DNA from: Pseudodesulfovibrio hydrargyri
Lineage (GTDB): Bacteria > Desulfobacterota > Desulfovibrionia > Desulfovibrionales > Desulfovibrionaceae
NCBI RefSeq assembly: GCF_001874525.1
Contig: NZ_LKAQ01000001.1
Coordinates: 434,001 to 498,000, forward strand
Reading direction: 5' to 3'
DNA length: 64,000 bases
Shown here: positions 8,157 through 16,474 of the stretch, one piece after another
How the letters are laid out: each line of letters starts with the position of its first letter
Numbering within the stretch: position 1 is the first letter of the stretch
Translations under genes and position numbers: made by a program
Notes under the pieces: model-generated
Database searches by the model: none
Told to the model about the DNA's origin: nothing
Seen by the model: the letters and a program-made list of their open reading frames with translations, nothing else

Positions 8157-8981
8157 TCATTCCTTGCCGTCCATGTACTTACCGATGATCTTGAGATGGG
8201 CCTTTTCCTCGCGGGCCAGGAGCTGGAACACGTCCCGCGTCCCCTCGCTCTTGGCGCGCATGGCGCAGCGCAGGTAATAGTCCAGGGCCTGGGCCTCGAC
8301 CATGGAGGCCAACTCCAGCACGCCGAGGTCGTCTTCGAACGCGCCGGGAAAACGGTCCATGAACTCGTCGACCGGCACCCCGCCCTCGGCCATGTCCGTG
8401 GCGTTGCGCAGGGCCGTCTGCTCGAACTCCTCGCGGCTCATGACCTCTTCGGCGATGCGGGTGTAGAGCTCGTACAGGACGTCCTTGTGTCGGTCCTCGA
8501 ACCCGGCCAGGCGCATGAACAGCCCGATGCGCTCCATGGTCTCGGCCATGTCCGCGCGCTGTACGTAAAAGGCCTGGAGCACGTTCTCCATGGCGTAGGC
8601 CTTGAGAATGATCTCGGCCGGGCCTTCGGCCCCGGTGAAGGCGATCATGCCCAGTTCCATGGGACCGAACGCGCCCTCGCCCTCCCAGGAGGAGATGCCG
8701 CCCACCAGGTTGTTGACGTCCTCGAACCCCTGGCCCTGAAGGAGCCCGGCCGCGGCCATGGATCGGCCGCCCGAGGCGCAATAGACCAGCAGGGGCTTGG
8801 CCTTGTCCAATTCGTCGAAATGGTCGGGCAACTCCGACAGGGGCAGCAATTTCGCCCCCGGGATGTGGTCCTGCTCGTATTCCGATTCCTGCCTGACGTC
8901 GAGGAGCGTGAACGAGTCCGGTTTGCTGCCTTCCATGAATTTGCGGGCCTCATCCGGCGTCATCTGGGTGATGGTGGACAT
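8157..8981 (-). CDS. Rhodanese domain fused to ferritin-like (rubrerythrin-type) domain
   Basis: A 274-residue soluble protein. Residues 1-110 form a single rhodanese domain, with LLDVRQESEYEQDHIPGA and the active-site loop C68-ASGGRS, which could carry a persulfide. Residues about 120-274 are alpha-helical and ferritin-like: EIILKAYAMENVLQAFY, RLAGFEDRHKDVLYELY and LLAREEKAHLKIIGKYMDG place Glu/His residues as expected for a di-iron site. Such fusions occur in anaerobes and are thought to serve sulfur handling or oxidative protection; the exact reaction is unknown. The start has GGGGGAAATC directly upstream. It converges with the DMT transporter across a 16-base gap. Confidence 0.87.
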   Translation of the reverse strand: MSTITQMTPDEARKFMEGSKPDSFTLLDVRQESEYEQDHIPGAKLLPLSELPDHFDELDKAKPLLVYCASGGRSMAAAGLLQGQGFEDVNNLVGGISSWEGEGAFGPMELGMIAFTGAEGPAEIILKAYAMENVLQAFYVQRADMAETMERIGLFMRLAGFEDRHKDVLYELYTRIAEEVMSREEFEQTALRNATDMAEGGVPVDEFMDRFPGAFEDDLGVLELASMVEAQALDYYLRCAMRAKSEGTRDVFQLLAREEKAHLKIIGKYMDGKE

Positions 8982-9076
8982 GATTTCCCCCTGGATATTG
9001 CGGTCTGGCGGGCAGGGCTGCCCTTCGGGAAACAGTAGGAGGGACGACTCGTTCCGTCAATACGGACAAAAGGAGG

Positions 9077-9787
9077 CTACAGGAAAAACATGGCTCCGGC
9101 AGCGGCGAGCACCAGGACGGAGCCGAACCAGTCCCGGCCGGACCAGGCGAAGTCGGCATCCCAGGCCCCGGGACGGTCCAGGCCGCGGCAGGCCACGGCC
9201 AAGGTCTGGTTCCAGGTTTTCTGCCCGAGATTGCGGACCACGGCCTGGGGGACCATGCGCATGCGCCGGAAGAACCCGGCCTCGGGAAAACGCCGGGCGG
9301 CCACCTCGCGCACGCCCGACAGAGTGGACAGGCAGACGGGCAGGAAATGGACCATCAGGGACAGGGCCAGTGCGATGCGCCAGGCGCGGCTGCGGCCCAC
9401 AAACGGCCTCAGGGCCCAGGCCACGGCCAGTCCCAGGGCGCGGGCCGAAGTGGACAGGGCCAGCCCCAGGCCGAGCATGAGCAGGGCCACCAGGCGCACG
9501 GCCAGTTGGGCCGCATCAAGAGCCATGTGCTCCATGGGCACGCCGGAGACGGCGTCCAGGAGAACCTTGACCGCCACCCAGAAGAAGACGAAGGAAAGCA
9601 GGCTGCGGACCATCCTGCCCCCGCCCGGCTGCCCGGCGGCCAGAAACAGGACCAGAACGAGCAGGATCAGGGCGCAGGCCGTGGCTGCCGCCACAGGAAC
9701 CTTCCACAAACAGGGACCGGCCAGCAGGGCCGCCGCCAGCTTGAGGCGCGGGTCCAGGGCGCGGACCGTCCCGGCCACGTCGATCAT
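9077..9787 (-). CDS. ECF transporter transmembrane (T) subunit, CbiQ family
   Basis: A 236-residue membrane protein with five or six hydrophobic segments. It matches the CbiQ/EcfT family: LDPRLKLAAALL at the N-terminus, and an Ala-Cys-Arg-Gly (ARG-type) coupling motif in LAVACRGLDRPGAW near the end of the cytoplasmic helices. This subunit links the ATPase to a substrate-binding S protein. The start ATG at 9787 overlaps the stop of the upstream ATPase gene by four bases (ATGA), so the two are translationally coupled. No S component (CbiM, BioY or similar) is in the window, so the substrate (Co, Ni, biotin or another vitamin) stays open. Confidence 0.85.
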   Translation of the reverse strand: MIDVAGTVRALDPRLKLAAALLAGPCLWKVPVAAATACALILLVLVLFLAAGQPGGGRMVRSLLSFVFFWVAVKVLLDAVSGVPMEHMALDAAQLAVRLVALLMLGLGLALSTSARALGLAVAWALRPFVGRSRAWRIALALSLMVHFLPVCLSTLSGVREVAARRFPEAGFFRRMRMVPQAVVRNLGQKTWNQTLAVACRGLDRPGAWDADFAWSGRDWFGSVLVLAAAGAMFFL

Positions 9788-10527
9788 CGGGGCTCCCCTT
9801 CGTCCCACGGCACGATGGTCCGACAGGCGGTCCAGGAGCCCGGCGCGCGCACCGAGTGCTCGGCCACGTGGTCGAGCACGCTTTCCGCCGGACCGTTCAG
9901 GACCAGTCGGCCATTGTCGAGCACGGCCAGGCCGTCCACCAGGTCGATGAAGCTTTCCAGGTCGTGGCTGGAGACCACCTGGGTCAGCCCGGCCTCCCGG
10001 TTGGCCCGGATCAGGGCGCGCATCTCGCGCACGCCGGGATAATCCAGGCCGCTGAAGGGCTCGTCCAGGAGAAGCACGCGCGGTCTGTCCAGGAGAGCCG
10101 CCGTCAGGCAGAGCTTGCGCTTGGTGCCCCAGGACAGGGTCTGAACCGGACTGTCCCAGTATTTCAGCAGGTTGAACCGTTCGGCCATGGTCCGGGCCTC
10201 GGCCGTGGCGGCCTGGCCGCGCGCGCGGCCCAGGAGCAGGTCCTCCTCCACCGTGGCCCCGAGGATTTGCAGGTCCGCGTCCTGCATGACCAAACGGCAG
10301 ACGTTGCGGATGTCCCCCTCATGTCCCGGGCTGACGCGCCCGGCCACTTCCAGGCTCCCCCGCGAGGGGGCGAACAGGCCGGCCATCAGGGAGAGCAGAG
10401 TGGACTTGCCGCTGCCGTTGGCGCCGGCCAGGCCGAGCAGCCCCCCCTTTTCCACCGTCAGGGACACGCCGGACAGGACCTCGTCCCCGACGGGATAGGC
10501 GAACGTAACGGTATTGAGTTCTATCAT
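9784..10527 (-). CDS. ECF/CbiO-type ABC transporter ATP-binding protein
   Basis: A 247-residue ATPase that powers the adjacent CbiQ-type subunit. Walker A is GANGSGKST (about residues 36-44), Walker B is LLLDEP, the H-loop is SSHD, and the signature is LSWGTKRK in place of the usual LSGGQ, a change sometimes seen in ECF ATPases. The Q loop is VMQDADLQ. Length is typical. It is the first gene of a two-gene unit. The 390 bases upstream (10528-10918) hold no gene and no recognisable cobalamin riboswitch; they contain a Fur-type palindrome nearer the divergent PEP-CTERM gene. Confidence 0.88.
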   Translation of the reverse strand: MIELNTVTFAYPVGDEVLSGVSLTVEKGGLLGLAGANGSGKSTLLSLMAGLFAPSRGSLEVAGRVSPGHEGDIRNVCRLVMQDADLQILGATVEEDLLLGRARGQAATAEARTMAERFNLLKYWDSPVQTLSWGTKRKLCLTAALLDRPRVLLLDEPFSGLDYPGVREMRALIRANREAGLTQVVSSHDLESFIDLVDGLAVLDNGRLVLNGPAESVLDHVAEHSVRAPGSWTACRTIVPWDEGEPR

Positions 10528-10822
10528 GCGTTCCTCGCTGCCAACTCATCAACATTTACCCGAAGTCTGTCAACAATGGCCAAGCGGGTCAATGTGGGAC
10601 AAGTCCACGTGGACCGGACCGGGAAAGCCCAAATGACTGGCGGCCAGGACCGATTGCAAAGCCCGCCATGGAGCAACACGCGTGCGGCAATCGGAGCTCG
10701 GCCCCCCCCTGTCGCCGCACGGGCCAAACCACCGGACAACTCCCATTCGTGTAAATAAAGCCGACATGTTTCGTCGCCTTTTTACATTGTCCGACCAACC
10801 GCATTCCGACAACCATTTATGA

Positions 10823-10837
10823 TGATAATAATTATCA
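10823..10837. promoter_or_regulatory. Fur-type 7-1-7 palindrome in a 390-base divergent spacer
   Basis: TGATAAT-A-ATTATCA is a perfect 7-1-7 inverted repeat, the core form of the ferric uptake regulator (Fur) box. It sits in a short AT-rich island of an otherwise GC-rich spacer, 82 bases before the PEP-CTERM gene and about 296 bases before the ECF ATPase gene on the other strand. The closer gene is the likelier target. The rest of 10528-10918 shows no coding pattern. Confidence 0.65.
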
Positions 10838-10918
10838 TTATGGTATATGTTTTGCATATTTCCCTCTGACGTCCACCGCTGCCGCATTGACCTCAACCGG
10901 CAACAGGGAGGGAGCAAC

Positions 10919-11539
10919 ATGAAGAACTTGCTGATTGCCCTTATGCTATTGATCATGGCCGCAGGAGCCGCCCAGGCCTCCACCGTCGGCTTCGACGAAT
11001 TCGATGGGAACACCGGCACCATTTCCCCCGGCTATTCATCCTTCAGCTGGGGGTGGAACGCATTCTATATCCAGGACTCCTACCGTCCGGACAGCGGGTT
11101 TGAGACCGGAACGGTCAGCCCGCACAATACCCTTTTCAACGGCTACGGGCTCGATCTCAACATCAGGCGTTTCGACGATTCCCTGTTCACTTTCAACAGC
11201 GCCTATTTCACGGCGGCCTGGAACACCAGCCTGAACATCGACGTGAAGGGCTATCTCGGCGGCTCCCAACTCTATGGCCAAACCATCACCGTGGACACCC
11301 TGTCCGCCAATCAGTTCTCCTTCGATTTCTCCGGGATTGACAGCCTGACCCTCTCCCCGTTCGGCGGTGTCGATTTTTCCCCCAACGACGGCGGAACCGG
11401 ACCGACATTCGTCATGGACGACTTCACCTACAATGAACCCGTTGCCGTCCCCACGCCCGAACCCTCCACAGCGGTCCTGCTGCTGGCGGGGGGCTCCGGT
11501 CTGGCCGGGTATGTCCTCTTCGGGCGGCGCCGGGAGTAA
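10919..11539 (+). CDS. PEP-CTERM sorting-domain exported protein
   Basis: A 206-residue secreted protein. It has a signal peptide (MKNLLIALMLLIMAAGAAQA, cleavage near residue 20), a beta-rich body with many Ser/Thr/Asn/Gly residues and a C-terminal PEP-CTERM signal: TPEPSTAVLLLAGGSG, a hydrophobic span, then GRRRE. Proteins with this tail are recognised by exosortase (EpsH/XrtA-type) and handled during export to the surface or exopolysaccharide. No exosortase lies in the window. The start at 10919 was chosen because GGGAGGGAG lies just upstream and the signal peptide begins there. The body has no recognised catalytic motif. Confidence 0.85.
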   Translation: MKNLLIALMLLIMAAGAAQASTVGFDEFDGNTGTISPGYSSFSWGWNAFYIQDSYRPDSGFETGTVSPHNTLFNGYGLDLNIRRFDDSLFTFNSAYFTAAWNTSLNIDVKGYLGGSQLYGQTITVDTLSANQFSFDFSGIDSLTLSPFGGVDFSPNDGGTGPTFVMDDFTYNEPVAVPTPEPSTAVLLLAGGSGLAGYVLFGRRRE

Positions 11540-11623
11540 CCGGCGTTCTTGAGGCGGGGTGCCGGAGCGCCGCCACGTTTTCACCGCCGGGCCCCATCGG
11601 GAAGCTGCGCATCGACCAAACAA

Positions 11624-11649
11624 AAGGCCCCTGCCGAAGCAGGGGCCTT
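11624..11649 (-). terminator. Rho-independent terminator of the FadL gene
   Basis: AAGGCCCCTGC-cgaa-GCAGGGGCCTT is a perfect 11-bp stem. Read on the minus strand it is followed by TTGTTTGG, 21 bases past the FadL stop. It may also serve the converging PEP-CTERM gene. Confidence 0.8.
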
Positions 11650-11670
11650 GAACTTCTCGATTCGCAGCAA

Positions 11671-12888
11671 TCAGAAGGTATAGCCGATGGAGGAGCCGAG
11701 TCCCCAGGTCCGGCCGTTCTTGAAATCCATGCTGTAGGAATCCACTCCGTCGCTCTTGCTCATGCCGCTACGTTCCTTGCTGATGAGATACATGCCGGCC
11801 ACGTCCACGGTCCAGGAATCCCACTTGTAGCCAGCGCCCAGGGTGAACATCTGGCGATCGTTGGCGGGCAGCATGGGAGAGGCGTATTCGTGCCGGATGG
11901 GCGTCTGGTCGTAGACGTAGCCCGCACGCATGGCCAGGGCGTCGGTGAGCTTGTATTCCGCGCCCAGCTGGAAACGCCAGGCGGACTTGTAGTTGAAGTC
12001 CTCGGCATTGTCGCCCAGAGCAAAGGAAGGTTCAAAGTCGAACTCGATGCGGTCGAACTGCTCCCACTGGGTGTAGATCACGTCGAATTCGATGGTCAGC
12101 TTCTCGGTGGGGGTGATCCCCAGCCCCACCGTGTAGCTCGCCGGGAAATCGGCGATCATGGTGGCCTTGTCCGAGTTGGTCCAACCCATGTTGTTGGTCA
12201 CGGACTCATGCCCGTGTCCTTCGAAATGCACGGGGGAGCGGTAGCTCAACCCCACGGTGACCATGTCGATGGGCTTGTACGCCAGGCCCAGATTGAAGGC
12301 CAGGGCGGTGTCGGACACCTTGACCCGAAGGTCGCCTCCGCCAGCCGGAACGGGCAGCTTTTTCCTGAGCAAGAAGTCGCCCTTGATGATCTCGATGCCG
12401 CCCCCGATGGACAGGTCGTCGTTCACTTTGTAGGCCACGCTCGGGTTGAAGGAGAAGGTTTCCAGCCGGGCCTCCTTGAGCAGCGTCGCCCCGGGCCAGT
12501 CCCCGTCGAATTTGGTGCCCAGGCCGAACCGGGTGAACACGCCCATGCCGAGTGTCCAATCGTCGCTGATCTGGTGGGTCACGAAACCGTGGGGGACGCC
12601 GAAAACCTGATTCTGGGTGCTGCTGGTGTCGCCGTTGATGGACACATCCGAATTCGGAGAGACCGCGGTCACGCCGCCGTAGACGTTGGTGCCCTCGAGC
12701 CTGGTCATCAGCGCCGGGTTGTAGGCGACGACCGAAGCGTCAGCGCCGGTGGCGTAGTTGGCCGTGCCCATGCCCAATGCACGGTTGCCCCACTCGTACA
12801 GCGCAAAGCCGCCTGCCTGGACCACGGACGCGGTCGCCAGCAGGCAGACCAGAAAACTGAATACAAAATATGCGGATGCGCGTTTCAT
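11671..12888 (-). CDS. Outer membrane transporter, OmpP1/FadL/TodX family
   Basis: A 405-residue outer-membrane beta barrel for hydrophobic molecules such as long-chain fatty acids or aromatics. It has a signal peptide of about 25 residues, then the family hallmark GGFALYEWGNRALGMG and ANYATGADASVVAYNPA, which form the N-terminal plug or hatch. Alternating amphipathic strands follow, ending in WGLGSSIGYTF with a terminal Phe, as needed for barrel insertion. Length is normal. It is a single-gene unit with a terminator downstream and a 287-base leader region upstream that holds no convincing gene. The substrate cannot be told. Confidence 0.9.
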   Translation of the reverse strand: MKRASAYFVFSFLVCLLATASVVQAGGFALYEWGNRALGMGTANYATGADASVVAYNPALMTRLEGTNVYGGVTAVSPNSDVSINGDTSSTQNQVFGVPHGFVTHQISDDWTLGMGVFTRFGLGTKFDGDWPGATLLKEARLETFSFNPSVAYKVNDDLSIGGGIEIIKGDFLLRKKLPVPAGGGDLRVKVSDTALAFNLGLAYKPIDMVTVGLSYRSPVHFEGHGHESVTNNMGWTNSDKATMIADFPASYTVGLGITPTEKLTIEFDVIYTQWEQFDRIEFDFEPSFALGDNAEDFNYKSAWRFQLGAEYKLTDALAMRAGYVYDQTPIRHEYASPMLPANDRQMFTLGAGYKWDSWTVDVAGMYLISKERSGMSKSDGVDSYSMDFKNGRTWGLGSSIGYTF

Positions 12889-13175
12889 CCTTCCCCCTTA
12901 GGTAGTTGCCGCACCTACGGCAGCGTTCTTCCAATGCTCCCAGCACCCTCCCAGATGCGACGGTTCCATCCCGCTCCGGGAGCATTGCGTTACATATTGC
13001 ACAAACTGCCAATGCATACATGACAGGCAAATAAATGTAAAACGGAAAAGTCTTTTCAAACAGCTGTTTAACACATTTATCGGATCGGGGAAAAGCTCGG
13101 AACAACGGCATGAATCTGGCAATGGACCCGTTAGATGCCGGGATGCGGAATAATCTGCCCGGCGCAGGAGGACGC

Positions 13176-13613
13176 ATGAAGGAATTCATCCCCAGACCCG
13201 ACACCAAGGAAAAAAGCTTCCACGGTCTGCTGATCGTCGGGGGGCTGGCGGGTATCATCGAGGGGTCGGTGCGGTACGGCCTGACCCTGCACACCGCGTT
13301 TCCGGGCATGCTGCTGACCCTGTTGGGGGCCTTTTTCGGCGGATTCACCGGATTCTTCCTGAAGGATTGCTTCCGCGCCGTCAGGGGCATGAAGCCCTAT
13401 CGAGGGGTGAACAACGACGGCTGGATGATGGGCGGATTCATGGGCACTCTGGTGGGCACCCTGTTCCAGGTGGCGGTCAGCCCGGACGGGACCAACCTGA
13501 TCATCGGCTCCATTGTCGGGGCCTACATCGGCGCGGCCTGCGGGGCCATGCCGGACGAATTCGTCACGCCCATCCTGGGCAGGATGGAAGAAAAGGCGTC
13601 CGACAGGCCCTGA
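13176..13613 (+). CDS. Small membrane protein of unknown function
   Basis: A 145-residue protein. I do not recognise a family. The chain has a short charged N-terminus (MKEFIPRPDTKEKSF), then hydrophobic glycine-rich segments at about residues 17-33, 40-62, 82-98 and 105-125, suggesting three or four membrane helices with small-residue packing. It ends in a charged tail. The start at 13176 is preferred because GGAGG lies 5 bases upstream; an upstream ATG at 13110 lacks such a site. It is convergent with the DUF4198 gene. Codon usage looks like that of its neighbours, so it is probably a genuine gene. Confidence 0.65.
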   Translation: MKEFIPRPDTKEKSFHGLLIVGGLAGIIEGSVRYGLTLHTAFPGMLLTLLGAFFGGFTGFFLKDCFRAVRGMKPYRGVNNDGWMMGGFMGTLVGTLFQVAVSPDGTNLIIGSIVGAYIGAACGAMPDEFVTPILGRMEEKASDRP

Positions 13614-13653
13614 CGCCGAAAACGGCGCCAACGGCCTGCCGGACAGGGATAGG

Positions 13654-14400
13654 CTACTTCATTTCCACCCAGATGACCGCGCCCATTTCGAGTTCGCGGC
13701 CTTCATAGGGCTTTTCGGCGGTGTTCAGGCCGGCAAAGCCCCACCACCCCTTCCACGGACAGGCGAAGGTGAACACGCCCTGCCCGTCGGCCAGCACTTC
13801 CTGCGTGACCATGCGCTCGTTGGGCGCTTCACGCTTGCCGTCCTTGTTGTAGAATTCCACTTCCACGCGGGTGTACGGAGCGGGCTTGCCGCCCACCAGG
13901 ACCACGCCCTGGAAGACATTGCCCGCGTAGTTGCCGAACGGCCGGGTCAGCGGCACGATCTCGGTGTCCAGGCCGAGGGGAGTGTTCCAGTTCTCACCCT
14001 CGCCGTAGGCGTCGACCACCACCTTGGTGATGTGGCGGATGTAGTTGTTCTCGGCGTCCTCCTTGTAGGGAACCGGATCGAAAACAAAGGTGTACAGGCC
14101 GGGGGCCTTGGCAGTGAAAGAAGTCTTCCAGGCGGAGTGGCCCATGACTTCGGCCGGTTTCAGGGTGGCCAGCAGATCGATCCGCTGGTCATTGTCCACG
14201 GCCACGAAAAACGCTGCGGGCTTTTCCAGCTCCATGCCCTGCCCTTCGAAGGGATGGGAGAAGGACAGGACCAGGTTCACGGTCCGTTTGGCCTGGGTCA
14301 ATTCGTCGGTGTCCGGGATCAGCATGCCGAAGTGGGCGAAGGCCTGTCCGGCGAACAGCACGACGGACATAACCGCCAAGGCGAAAATCAACTTTTTCAT
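13654..14400 (-). CDS. DUF4198 periplasmic protein, probable nickel/cobalt uptake accessory
   Basis: A 248-residue exported protein. The signal peptide (about 22 residues, ending QAFA) exposes a mature N-terminus beginning HFGMLIPD, a His at position 1 as in DUF4198 proteins thought to bind Ni or Co. The body is beta-rich with Trp/Tyr-containing carbohydrate-binding-like strands (GLYTFVFDPVPY and WKGWWGFAGL). In Desulfovibrio, DUF4198 genes (nikK) accompany ECF-type nickel transporters. A palindrome matching the NikR operator of this group lies 53 bases upstream, which strongly suggests nickel regulation. No transporter gene is directly adjacent; a CbiQ/CbiO pair lies 3.1 kb away and may or may not be its partner. 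Confidence 0.8.
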   Translation of the reverse strand: MKKLIFALAVMSVVLFAGQAFAHFGMLIPDTDELTQAKRTVNLVLSFSHPFEGQGMELEKPAAFFVAVDNDQRIDLLATLKPAEVMGHSAWKTSFTAKAPGLYTFVFDPVPYKEDAENNYIRHITKVVVDAYGEGENWNTPLGLDTEIVPLTRPFGNYAGNVFQGVVLVGGKPAPYTRVEVEFYNKDGKREAPNERMVTQEVLADGQGVFTFACPWKGWWGFAGLNTAEKPYEGRELEMGAVIWVEMK

Positions 14401-14452
14401 CACACGCTCCTCACAGTGTTGCAAACATGAAAGACCATTTCTTGATCGAATG

Positions 14453-14479
14453 ATGTTACCACTATCAATTTAGTAACAC
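14453..14479 (-). promoter_or_regulatory. NikR-like operator before the DUF4198 gene
   Basis: ATGTTAC-N13-GTAACAC: seven-base half-sites with one mismatch at the outer position. I recall the Desulfovibrio NikR consensus as GTGTTAC-N13/14-GTAACAC. The site begins 53 bases upstream of the DUF4198 ATG, where a nickel-dependent repressor could block its promoter. Confidence 0.65.
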
Positions 14480-14526
14480 AAGTCAAGCAAGAATAGGAAT
14501 TCATTACGCCTCACTGCGAGGAGGAG

Positions 14527-15450
14527 CTAGTCGGTCCTATTGCGCCAACGCCGGGCCAGGGCCACGCCGGAGAGGTTGTGCCACAGGCTGAAGAGCGCGC
14601 CGGGCAGGGCCGTGGCCGCCCCGAAATGCTTCACGGCCAGGGCCACGCCCAGGCCGGAATTCTGCATTCCCACTTCGATGGCCAGGGTTCGGGCGTCCCT
14701 CTTCCCGCAGCGCGCCGCCCGGGCCAGTCCGTACCCGGCGGCCAGGCCCAGGCTGTTGTGCAGGACTACGGCCACCAGGGCCAGGAGCGGCAGCCCGAGC
14801 AGGGTCGCCTGGTTCAGGCCGATGATGCAGGCGATGAGCAGGGCGATGACGATGATGGACAGGGACGGGAACCAGCGCAGGAACGGCTCCAGCCGACGGC
14901 GGAAGATGCGCCGCAGGACAAGGCCGTCGATCAGGGGGAAGACCACGATCCAGAATACGGACGTGACCATGGACCAGAAGTCGATCTCGACCTGGCGTTC
15001 GAGGAAAAGATAGATGATGGCCGGGGTCAGGACCGGGGCCAGGCAGGTGGAGGCCAGGGTCATGGTCACGGACAGGGGCACGTTGGCCTTGGCCAGGTAG
15101 GCGATGACGTTGGAGGCCGTGCCGCCCGGACAGGCACCGACCACGATCATGCCGATGGTGATGTCCGCGGGCAACCCCAGGACATGGGATATGGACACGG
15201 CCAAGAGCGGCATGATGGCGTACTGCAGAATCATGCCCAGTCCCACCAGGGGCCACTTGCGCAGGATGTCCACGAAATCCCCGAACTCCAGGGTCAGCCC
15301 CATGCCGAACATGATGATCCCCAGCCCGAGGGGGATGTGCGGCTTGACCCAGGTGAAGGCCGGAGGATGCGCCAGGGCCACGGCGGACATGCCCACGGCG
15401 ATCAAAATGAAGTTGCGCTCGATAAAAAAGGGTACGGCGTCGATTTTCAT
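14527..15450 (-). CDS. Bile acid:sodium symporter (BASS) family transporter
   Basis: A 307-residue membrane protein with about nine or ten hydrophobic segments. It matches the BASS/SBF family, sodium-coupled carriers of organic anions: IIMFGMGLTLEFGDF, the VGACPGGTASNVIAYLAKANVPLS sodium-site segment (residues split here, about 90-115), and the late EVGMQNSGLGVALA signature are all present. The ATG at 15450 was preferred; the longer frame would need a TTG. The gene lies just downstream of an ArsS-like radical SAM gene on the same strand, separated by 79 bases. BASS relatives include arsenite exporters (Acr3), but the motifs here are of the organic-anion type, so an arsenic role is only a suggestion. 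Confidence 0.87.
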   Translation of the reverse strand: MKIDAVPFFIERNFILIAVGMSAVALAHPPAFTWVKPHIPLGLGIIMFGMGLTLEFGDFVDILRKWPLVGLGMILQYAIMPLLAVSISHVLGLPADITIGMIVVGACPGGTASNVIAYLAKANVPLSVTMTLASTCLAPVLTPAIIYLFLERQVEIDFWSMVTSVFWIVVFPLIDGLVLRRIFRRRLEPFLRWFPSLSIIVIALLIACIIGLNQATLLGLPLLALVAVVLHNSLGLAAGYGLARAARCGKRDARTLAIEVGMQNSGLGVALAVKHFGAATALPGALFSLWHNLSGVALARRWRNRTD

Positions 15451-15529
15451 GCCCGTGGGGTGGCCCAAATACGGGGTTTTGTCAACGCCGGGACGAAAAC
15501 CGGGGTCCGGCCACGATTTTCGAAGGGAA

Positions 15530-16474
15530 TCAGGCCTTAATGGCCCCGCCGCAGCTCGATCCGGCCCCGGCGGTGCAGCCCAGGCAGTGCGGGCCGGTGA
15601 CGATTCTCCTGCGGACCCAGGCCGCCAGGTCGAAATCCCCCAGCCGGTCCGGCGCGTCCGGGGCCGTGCCGAGATTCAGGGCCTGGTTGAAGTCGCAGTC
15701 GTAGAGCCTTCCGTCCCAACCGACATTGACCTGGTGGCGGCACATGAGCCCGTCCACGGTGGCCGGATTGAAGGAGCCGTCCAAAAGCTCCAAGTATTCG
15801 CCGTCCCTGCCCTGCTCCTCGAGCATGAGCATGAACCGGCCCACGGGCAGGTTGGTGATGGTCAGAAGGCGGTCGAAGGCCACCCCGTGTCTGTCGAGCA
15901 TCTCCCGCTTGTAGGCGTCTTCAAGGCATTTCTGGTCCGGAGGCAGGTCCGGACCACCCGGATTGAAGACCAGGTCCAGGGTCAGGCCGTTCCCCTGCCC
16001 GTAGCCGAGCCCGTTGAGCCGCTTGAGCATGCGGATGGAACTGGCGTAGCACCGCTCCCCGCGCATGCGGTTGACGTTCTCCTCGAGATAGCACGGCATG
16101 GACGCCACCAGCCCCACGCCCTTTTCGGCGAAGAATTCGGGATAGCCGTCCATACCCGGCTCCTCCATGGCGGACAGGTTGGTCCGCGACTGCACGACCA
16201 GGCCCAGGTCCGTCAGGGCGGTGATGAAATCCTTCAGGTGCGGGTTGAGTTCGGGCGCGCCGCCGGTGATGTCCACCAACCCGGGCCGGACGGATTCGGC
16301 CAAGGACACGATCCGCTCCATGGTCGCGCGGTCCATGAGTTCCTCGCGCGCGGGGGAACATTCCAGATGGCAATGGATGCAGGCCTGATTGCATTTGAGT
16401 CCCACGTTGACCTGCAGGATATCCAGATCGGCGGCCAGAAGCGGCCCGCCGATTTTCTTGTCGAAAGCGTTCAC
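15530..16474 (-). CDS. Radical SAM protein, ArsS-like (arsenosugar-type)
   Basis: A 314-residue radical SAM enzyme. The cluster motif is CNQACIHCH (Cys-x3-Cys-x2-Cys, about residue 30) in LQVNVGLKCNQACIHCH, followed by the DITGGAPELNPH SAM-binding segment. The C-terminal half has HQVNVGWDGRLYDCDFNQAL and ends with CLGCTAGAGSSCGG, a Cys-rich patch that fits DUF3641 and auxiliary cluster binding. This is the layout of ArsS, which adds the 5'-deoxyadenosyl group to dimethylarsinite in arsenosugar formation. No ArsM is in the window. The start is GTG 16474 with GAGGT 4-5 bases upstream; the longer frame would run into the SRP RNA promoter region. Confidence 0.85.
   Translation of the reverse strand: MNAFDKKIGGPLLAADLDILQVNVGLKCNQACIHCHLECSPAREELMDRATMERIVSLAESVRPGLVDITGGAPELNPHLKDFITALTDLGLVVQSRTNLSAMEEPGMDGYPEFFAEKGVGLVASMPCYLEENVNRMRGERCYASSIRMLKRLNGLGYGQGNGLTLDLVFNPGGPDLPPDQKCLEDAYKREMLDRHGVAFDRLLTITNLPVGRFMLMLEEQGRDGEYLELLDGSFNPATVDGLMCRHQVNVGWDGRLYDCDFNQALNLGTAPDAPDRLGDFDLAAWVRRRIVTGPHCLGCTAGAGSSCGGAIKA

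Noticed and set aside
10528..10918. Cobalamin riboswitch before the CbiO gene
   Set aside because: No B12-box-like sequence or plausible pseudoknot elements seen.
14505..14522. Small CCTC/GAGG stem after the BASS gene as terminator
   Set aside because: Four-base stem with no T run; too weak.
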